Assembly (NCBI RefSeq): GCF_965203655.1
Contig: NZ_CBDBDD010000004.1
Coordinates: 186,001-250,000 of the forward strand
DNA length: 64,000 bases
Reading direction: 5' to 3'
Origin: Poriferisodalis sp965203655
GTDB taxonomy: Bacteria; Actinomycetota; Acidimicrobiia; Acidimicrobiales; Poriferisodalaceae
Shown: positions 59,512 to 64,000 of the stretch, one piece after another
How positions within the stretch are numbered: position 1 is the stretch's first letter
Layout: the number at the start of each line of letters is the position of its first letter
The notes under the pieces: generated by a model
Databases searched by the model: none
What the model saw: only the letters and a program-made list of their open reading frames with translations
Told to the model about the DNA's origin: nothing
Translations under genes and position numbers: made by a program

Positions 59512-60324
59512 TCAGCTGCGGCGTGAACGTGAGGCAGGCGAGTCCTTGGGATTGGCCCATCCGACGGTCATGCCGGCCGAGAGGCCACCATCCACCGGCA
59601 GGTCCACACCGTTGACCCAGCCCGAGTCGCCGACCAGCAGCCAGGTCACCACCTCGGCTTCGTCCTCGGGCGTGCCGAGCCTGCCCACCCGTTCGTTCAG
59701 CCAGGCCATCTGCTCGACACCCGTGTCCTGCTCGAAGTACGGGAACAGGGGAGTGTGCACCGGGCCGGGGCTGACCGAGTTGACCCGGATGCCTCGGTCG
59801 AGAACCTGTCCCGCCAGATGCTTGGTGTACGACACCACCCATTCCTTCGACAGCGTGTAGGCAGCGGGTCCTCCCCGCTCATAGGACTGCGCGACCTCGA
59901 TGCCTGCAGCGAAGTCCTCGGCTGCATCGAGCTCCGCGATGCGATCGAGATGGCGGTTCCACACCATCCCGGCAAGCGACGCGATGTTCACGATCGACGC
60001 TCCGTCGTTGATCTTGCCTGCAGCCAGCAGCGTTTCGGTGATGTGCCGCAGCCCGTACACGTTCACCCGCAGCACCAGCTCGGCGCCCATGCTTCCCGCC
60101 ACGCCGGCGATGTTGCCCAAACCGTCGAACGTGCCCTCGAGGCCGGCCACGACGCTCTCGATCGAAGCTGGATCCGACACGTCGCAGTGATGGTGTTCGG
60201 CAGCGCCGTCAGGAGCGTCCTTGATGTCGAGGTTCACGACCTCGTGACCGCCGGCGACGAGCCGCTGCAAGGTTGCATTCCCGATTCCCGTCGAGGCTCC
60301 GGTGAGCAGGATCCGCTTGGACAT
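59512..60324 (-). CDS. SDR-family oxidoreductase
   Basis: 270 aa from the ATG at 60324; a GTG at 60360 is less likely. Rossmann TGASTGIGNATLQRLVAGG, cofactor-specificity Asp in VVNLDIKDA, LGNIAGVAG, the Ser in IVNIASLAG and the Tyr-x-x-x-Lys in AAYTLSKEWVVSYTKHLAGQ, then SVSPGPVHTPL. It has an insert between the Ser and Tyr residues (about 30 residues), as in 3-alpha-hydroxysteroid-dehydrogenase-like SDRs. The substrate is unknown. Confidence 0.87.
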   Translation of the reverse strand: MSKRILLTGASTGIGNATLQRLVAGGHEVVNLDIKDAPDGAAEHHHCDVSDPASIESVVAGLEGTFDGLGNIAGVAGSMGAELVLRVNVYGLRHITETLLAAGKINDGASIVNIASLAGMVWNRHLDRIAELDAAEDFAAGIEVAQSYERGGPAAYTLSKEWVVSYTKHLAGQVLDRGIRVNSVSPGPVHTPLFPYFEQDTGVEQMAWLNERVGRLGTPEDEAEVVTWLLVGDSGWVNGVDLPVDGGLSAGMTVGWANPKDSPASRSRRS

Positions 60325-60434
60325 GTTGTTGTCTCCGTTCGTTGTCGCACGTGCGAGCACTCGGCTCGGCCAAGTGGCGTGAGATTAGGCCCACGAAGCC
60401 TGTCGAGTCCCGGCCCCGCAGCAGTGATGTCGGC

Positions 60435-60884
60435 TCATTGTTCGAAGCCGAGGCGCTCCTGCTCGGCACGGATGTAGCTGATCACCTTCTCGATCTCAAG
60501 ATCGGTGATGCCCTCCACGGGCGGCATGTCGCCGAACCACCAGTGGTGTTCCCGAGTTCCTTCGCGGATGGCCACGCGGTATGCGTAGTCGCCGTGATGG
60601 TTCGGCTCGTAGACGATCGAGAGCTGCGAGGGACCCTTGTCGGTGCCGCGCAGGTCGACGCCATGGCATTCGGCGCAGTAGTGCTGGTACACCGCAGCGC
60701 CGTCGGGCACAGCCGGAGCAGCAGCAGTTGTCGGAGGCGCAGGTGCGCCCGACGTGGCCGTGGGTGCCGGTTCGGCTGACGATGCGTCGTCCGCATCATC
60801 GGCATCGGCGGCGCACCCAAGGGCGATCGCGCACACGGTGACCACGGTTGCAACCCATGGGAGCGAGGTTCTGAGTCGGGTCAC
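60435..60884 (-). CDS. exported c-type cytochrome, lipoprotein
   Basis: 149 aa from a GTG overlapping the CopCD stop. Signal peptide with lipobox IALGCA, a Ala/Pro/Thr-rich linker to about residue 60, then a single class I haem domain: YQHYCAECHGVDLRG with CxxCH, and the axial Met in FGDMPPVEGITDLEI near the end. Ends with the helix Lys-Val-Ile-Ser-Tyr-Ile-Arg. It probably transfers electrons outside the membrane. Coupling to CopCD suggests copper or respiratory function. Confidence 0.85.
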   Translation of the reverse strand: MTRLRTSLPWVATVVTVCAIALGCAADADDADDASSAEPAPTATSGAPAPPTTAAAPAVPDGAAVYQHYCAECHGVDLRGTDKGPSQLSIVYEPNHHGDYAYRVAIREGTREHHWWFGDMPPVEGITDLEIEKVISYIRAEQERLGFEQ

Positions 60885-62461
60885 AGGGCGGACGCTCCGA
60901 CCAGGAATGCGGTGACGACGCCAGCCGCCACCAGGACGGCGGCTTCGATGCTCACGGCCCTGAACAGGCGCTGCTGAACCAAGGGCTGCGCTTGCAAGCT
61001 GACGTGCTGCGCCGCTGCTGGCATGTGCACCCAGCGGTTGCGCCCACCGATCACGGCGGCCAAGGCCACAAGGGCGACTTTTGCGATCAGCAGACGACCC
61101 CACCCCGTTGACCATAGGTCGGCGAATCGATCCATCACGAGCAGCGCCATGACGGTGCCGGCGACACCGGCAAGCACGAGCGACACGGACGCCAACTGCG
61201 AGAAACGCATCAACGGCCCGACCAGCCCGGCGTCACCGCGACGGCGCCGGAGCAAGTCGGCGAGCAACACCAGGCCTCCGCTCCACACAGCAGCAGCAGT
61301 CACGTGCGTCGCATTGGCAGCAGCGTGCAGCAGTCTCGGCCCCTCGGTGACCGTGTGTCCGTCGAAGGAATACGAGACGATCACCAGCGCCGCGCCGATC
61401 AGCCCGAGGGTGCGGAAGCGGTTCCGGTTGGAATGCGGAACGCGCGGGCGAGCCAGCCCAAACACGACGAGGCCTCCGAGCACGCGCAAACCCACGGCGA
61501 TGCCGAAGGGCGCAGCGAGTGCGTCGCTGATCGCGTCCATCGACACGACCGCACTCCAGTCGTCTTCGATCACCACCGCTTGGGTCAGCGCGGTCGCTAC
61601 GGCCGCGGCGACGAGGGCGATCCCGCTGACGAACAGCACGCGGTGCACTCGGGCTCGTTCCGATGGCTCACTGCGCACGACGAACGTGGCAAACGCGAAC
61701 CCGCCGACGATGGTGAGCGTCGCGAGCAGGCCCACGATTCGCAGGGCCTCAGCGAGCCGTTCGGCGCCTGTGGCTCCTGGGCTGCGCCGCGCCTGACGAG
61801 GTGGGCCGTCCTCGGATGTAGCTCCAGATTCCGCGGGAGCAGTGCCACCCGGTGCCGTCGTCGGAGAAGGCGCTTCCGCAGCCACCGTGGGCGTCTCTTC
61901 GCCTGCCTGCGGCGTGGTTGCCGGGGTCGTCGATCCGTCGTCGGAGTCGACCGCCGCGCTCGTGCCTGTCGGCGACTCCTCGACAACGTCGCCTGTTACA
62001 GCGTTGCTGTCAGGGGGTTCTGCTGGTGGGTCTGTAGCGGAGTCCGTGGACGACTCTGCGGGGGATTCGGCAACTGGAACATCGACCGTGAATCCGAACG
62101 TGCCCTCGACGACGTGGCCATCCTCCGCCGCTACTCGCCACGAAACCTCATAGACGCCGTTGCCCAGGGGCGTATCGAAGTGCAACCGCCACACCCGATT
62201 GTCGGCTGAGCTCAGCGAGTCAGGCAGGAATTGGGGGCCTGGTCCTTGGGACACAGTGAACCCGTCGCCCGCTGGCTCGACCGGGCGATTGAAGGTCAGG
62301 GAGATGCTTGCGACTGGCTCAACGACGACCTGCCCGTCAGATGGTTGCGAAGACTCCAAGCCGGTATGGGCGGCTACTGGCGCCGCTGTCGTCACGATGA
62401 GCACAGCACTGACGGCCAGGGCCAGCATGAGCGCTGTCGAGCAGCGCGATCTCAGGCTCAC
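60881..62461 (-). CDS. CopC-CopD fusion (copper uptake/resistance) protein
   Basis: About 526 aa from a GTG at 62461; the frame runs further upstream without a credible start. A signal peptide ends at VAAHTGLESSQPSDG, giving the mature His-1 typical of CopC copper binding. CopC domain: LTFNRPVEPAGDGFTV, VYEVSWRVAAEDGHVVEGTFGF with conserved His. A Pro/Thr/Ser linker (about 140-225) leads to an eight-helix CopD region with LLHAAANATHVTAAAVWSGG His residues. It resembles YcnJ-type copper importers. The cytochrome c gene is coupled to its stop. Confidence 0.85.
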   Translation of the reverse strand: MSLRSRCSTALMLALAVSAVLIVTTAAPVAAHTGLESSQPSDGQVVVEPVASISLTFNRPVEPAGDGFTVSQGPGPQFLPDSLSSADNRVWRLHFDTPLGNGVYEVSWRVAAEDGHVVEGTFGFTVDVPVAESPAESSTDSATDPPAEPPDSNAVTGDVVEESPTGTSAAVDSDDGSTTPATTPQAGEETPTVAAEAPSPTTAPGGTAPAESGATSEDGPPRQARRSPGATGAERLAEALRIVGLLATLTIVGGFAFATFVVRSEPSERARVHRVLFVSGIALVAAAVATALTQAVVIEDDWSAVVSMDAISDALAAPFGIAVGLRVLGGLVVFGLARPRVPHSNRNRFRTLGLIGAALVIVSYSFDGHTVTEGPRLLHAAANATHVTAAAVWSGGLVLLADLLRRRRGDAGLVGPLMRFSQLASVSLVLAGVAGTVMALLVMDRFADLWSTGWGRLLIAKVALVALAAVIGGRNRWVHMPAAAQHVSLQAQPLVQQRLFRAVSIEAAVLVAAGVVTAFLVGASAL

Positions 62462-62532
62462 AACGACCGAGTCTTGTCCGGGAATCTGGCAGTCGTCTGT
62501 GAATGCTCGCAGAATGCGATGCCACTCCGCGG

Positions 62533-63048
62533 TCAATCTGCCAGCACCGTCTGGTAGGCGCTCAGCGTCTCGTCGTTGAAACAGACGAAGCGGATCAGCT
62601 CGACAGTGGTAGGTGTGCTGCGGACCGTGTCGACGGCGATCTGTGTGGCCGGCGCGATGGGGTAGCCGTACACGCCGGTCGAGATTGCCGGAAAGGCGAC
62701 TGAGCGGGCGTTGACCTCGTCGGCTAGGGCGAGCGATTGCCGGTAGCACGACGCCAGCAGTTCGGACTCCCCTTGGTCACCGCCGTGCCAGATCGGCCCG
62801 ACCGTGTGTATGACCCAGCGGGCAGCCAGCCTGAAGCCGGGCGTGACCTTGGCCTGACCGGTGGGGCAGCCGCCGAGTGTCCGGCAGTGCTCGAGCAGCT
62901 CGGGCCCTGCGGCGCGGTGGATGGCACCGTCGACGCCGCCTCCTCCCAGCAGTGTCTCGTTGGCCGCGTTCACGATTGCGTCGACCTGCTCGACCGTGAT
63001 GTCACCGACGGCCAGCTCGAGCCGCGGCGACGGCGGATCGCTGCTCAT
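62533..63048 (-). CDS. macrodomain protein (ADP-ribose/O-acetyl-ADP-ribose deacetylase type)
   Basis: 171 aa from the ATG at 63048, overlapping the CaiB-type stop. Macrodomain signatures: VDAIVNAANETLLGGGGVDGAIHRAAG (NAAN and GGGVDGAI loops), WVIHTVGPIWHGG, and the Pro-Ala-Ile-Ser-Thr-Gly-Val-Tyr-Gly-Tyr-Pro second phosphate loop. This is the MacroD/YmdB class, which removes ADP-ribose from targets or deacetylates O-acetyl-ADP-ribose. Confidence 0.9.
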   Translation of the reverse strand: MSSDPPSPRLELAVGDITVEQVDAIVNAANETLLGGGGVDGAIHRAAGPELLEHCRTLGGCPTGQAKVTPGFRLAARWVIHTVGPIWHGGDQGESELLASCYRQSLALADEVNARSVAFPAISTGVYGYPIAPATQIAVDTVRSTPTTVELIRFVCFNDETLSAYQTVLAD

Positions 63049-64000
63049 TCGAGGGCCTCGGCCACCGCCAGCTCTGCGATGCGGTCGGCGTCGTAGCCCA
63101 GCAGGTCCTCCAGGATCTCCATGGCGTGCTCGCCGTAGGTGGGGCCCGCCCAACTGAAGCCGTTGTGCGCGGCAGAGAGCGTGTAGGGGATGGCGTCGAC
63201 GACGGTCCGGCGGGCGTATCCGTGCGGTGCCCACTGGAAGTGACCGCGATGGGCGAGCTGCGGGTCGTTGAGGCAGGCGCCGGAGTTCTGCACGTGGTGC
63301 GCGGCGATGCCGTGCGCTTGCAGGCGATGCGTGAGGCCCGGCCCGTTCTGGCGGGCAGTGAACTCCGTCACGATCTCGTCCAGCTCAGCCTGGCGTTCTC
63401 GCCGGGCAGCGCTGTCGAGATCGGCCAGATCCTCCCTGCGCATCTCAATCGCGAGCGAGCGCCATTGCTCGTCGCCCTCCACGGCGATGGCGATCCACTC
63501 GTCGTCGCCCATCGTCGGGTACACGCCGTGGGGCACCATTTCGTCATCGGCATTGCCCCGCCGGCTGCGCATCTCGCCGGTGGCCTGCATCTCGGCGATC
63601 GCCGGTGCCAGCAGGTGCACGGCTGCCTCCATTTGGGAGAAGTCCAGATGCTGGCCCTCGCCCGTGCGGCGGCGGTGATCGAGTGCCGCGAGCAGTGCGC
63701 ACACGGTGAACCGCGGCGAGCAGTAGTCGGTGTAGGCCAGGTACGGCCCAGCCGGCCCCCGATCCTCCCAACCGGTGATGTCGAAGAACCCGGCCACGGA
63801 CGCGGCCATGTTGCCGAATCCGGCGAAGTCCCGGAAGGGCCCGGTCTGGCCCATCACGCAGCTCGAGACCATCACTAGATCCGGATTGAGCTCCCGGAGA
63901 TCCTCGTACCCCAGGCCCCAGGCCGCCATCGTGCCCGGCGTGAACGACTCGACGACCACATCGGCCCAGGCGGCCAGATCACGCACGACTGCACGGGCCT
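63045..64000 (-). CDS. CaiB/BaiF family CoA-transferase (partial at window edge)
   Basis: At least 318 residues; the N-terminus lies beyond position 64000. Family III CoA-transferase: AWADVVVESFTPGTMAAWGLGYEDL (with the DVxxExFxPG segment), VMVSSCVMGQTGP, then Gly-Glu-Gly-Gln-His-Leu-Asp-Phe-Ser-Gln-Met-Glu-Ala and a C-terminal helix segment. The catalytic Asp is expected outside or near the missing N-terminus. It would move CoA between carboxylic acids, such as carnitine, bile acid or formyl/oxalyl derivatives. The stop overlaps the macrodomain start. Confidence 0.87.
   Translation of the reverse strand, partial: ARAVVRDLAAWADVVVESFTPGTMAAWGLGYEDLRELNPDLVMVSSCVMGQTGPFRDFAGFGNMAASVAGFFDITGWEDRGPAGPYLAYTDYCSPRFTVCALLAALDHRRRTGEGQHLDFSQMEAAVHLLAPAIAEMQATGEMRSRRGNADDEMVPHGVYPTMGDDEWIAIAVEGDEQWRSLAIEMRREDLADLDSAARRERQAELDEIVTEFTARQNGPGLTHRLQAHGIAAHHVQNSGACLNDPQLAHRGHFQWAPHGYARRTVVDAIPYTLSAAHNGFSWAGPTYGEHAMEILEDLLGYDADRIAELAVAEALE

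Overview
The window is high-GC DNA with GTG starts, ATGA/GTGA stop-start overlaps and F420-type and PPOX-type redox enzymes. It also carries SnoaL-like proteins, a CaiB family protein, PhyH and an arylsulfatase. This content suggests an uncultured actinobacterium, probably of the class Acidimicrobiia and possibly a marine or host-associated lineage; the taxonomy is inference from gene content only. No rRNA, tRNA, CRISPR array, intact insertion sequence or replication origin was recognised.

Layout. 1-6.3 kb: the end of a RidA gene, a haloalkane-dehalogenase-like hydrolase, acetyltransferase, PhyH dioxygenase, deazaflavin-type reductase, methyltransferase, HNH endonuclease, adenine phosphoribosyltransferase and an F420/PPOX-type protein. 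6.3-20 kb: a CotH/lamin-tail lipoprotein and a run of oxidative and hydrolytic genes (aromatic hydroxylase, MBL hydrolase, haloalkane dehalogenase, dimethylformamidase-like protein, carotenoid oxygenase, SDR, extradiol dioxygenase plus flavin monooxygenase). 19.6-20.8 kb: a thioredoxin-fold selenoprotein gene with an in-frame UGA and a SECIS-like hairpin. 20.8-26.8 kb: arylsulfatase, a VapBC module flanked by broken gene fragments, a thioesterase and a zinc alcohol dehydrogenase.

27-47.9 kb is a catabolic and uptake island: LacI regulator, bicupin, ABC importer (two binding proteins, two permeases, one ATPase), a histidinol-dehydrogenase-like enzyme, SDR, SnoaL-like proteins, MarR, PutA, TetR and a creatinase-like M24 protein. 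48-57 kb is a methylated-amine/glycine region: IclR, a non-pyrrolysine MttB homologue, a dimethylglycine-dehydrogenase-like protein, a sarcosine-oxidase-like protein, 2-amino-3-ketobutyrate CoA ligase and threonine dehydrogenase. 57-59.4 kb resembles a partial second copy of the importer region. 59.5-64 kb holds an SDR, a cytochrome c/CopCD pair, a macrodomain protein and a CaiB-type CoA transferase.

The two most notable observations are the selenoprotein and a set of 'gutted' genes. In locus 1 (35.8-38 kb) the transporter is intact, but one twin-SnoaL gene is reduced to 22 codons and a MetE-like gene to 52. In locus 2 (57-58.4 kb) the twin-SnoaL genes are intact, but the permease is reduced to 69 residues and the ATPase to 46 residues that join its two ends in frame. 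The pattern looks reciprocal.
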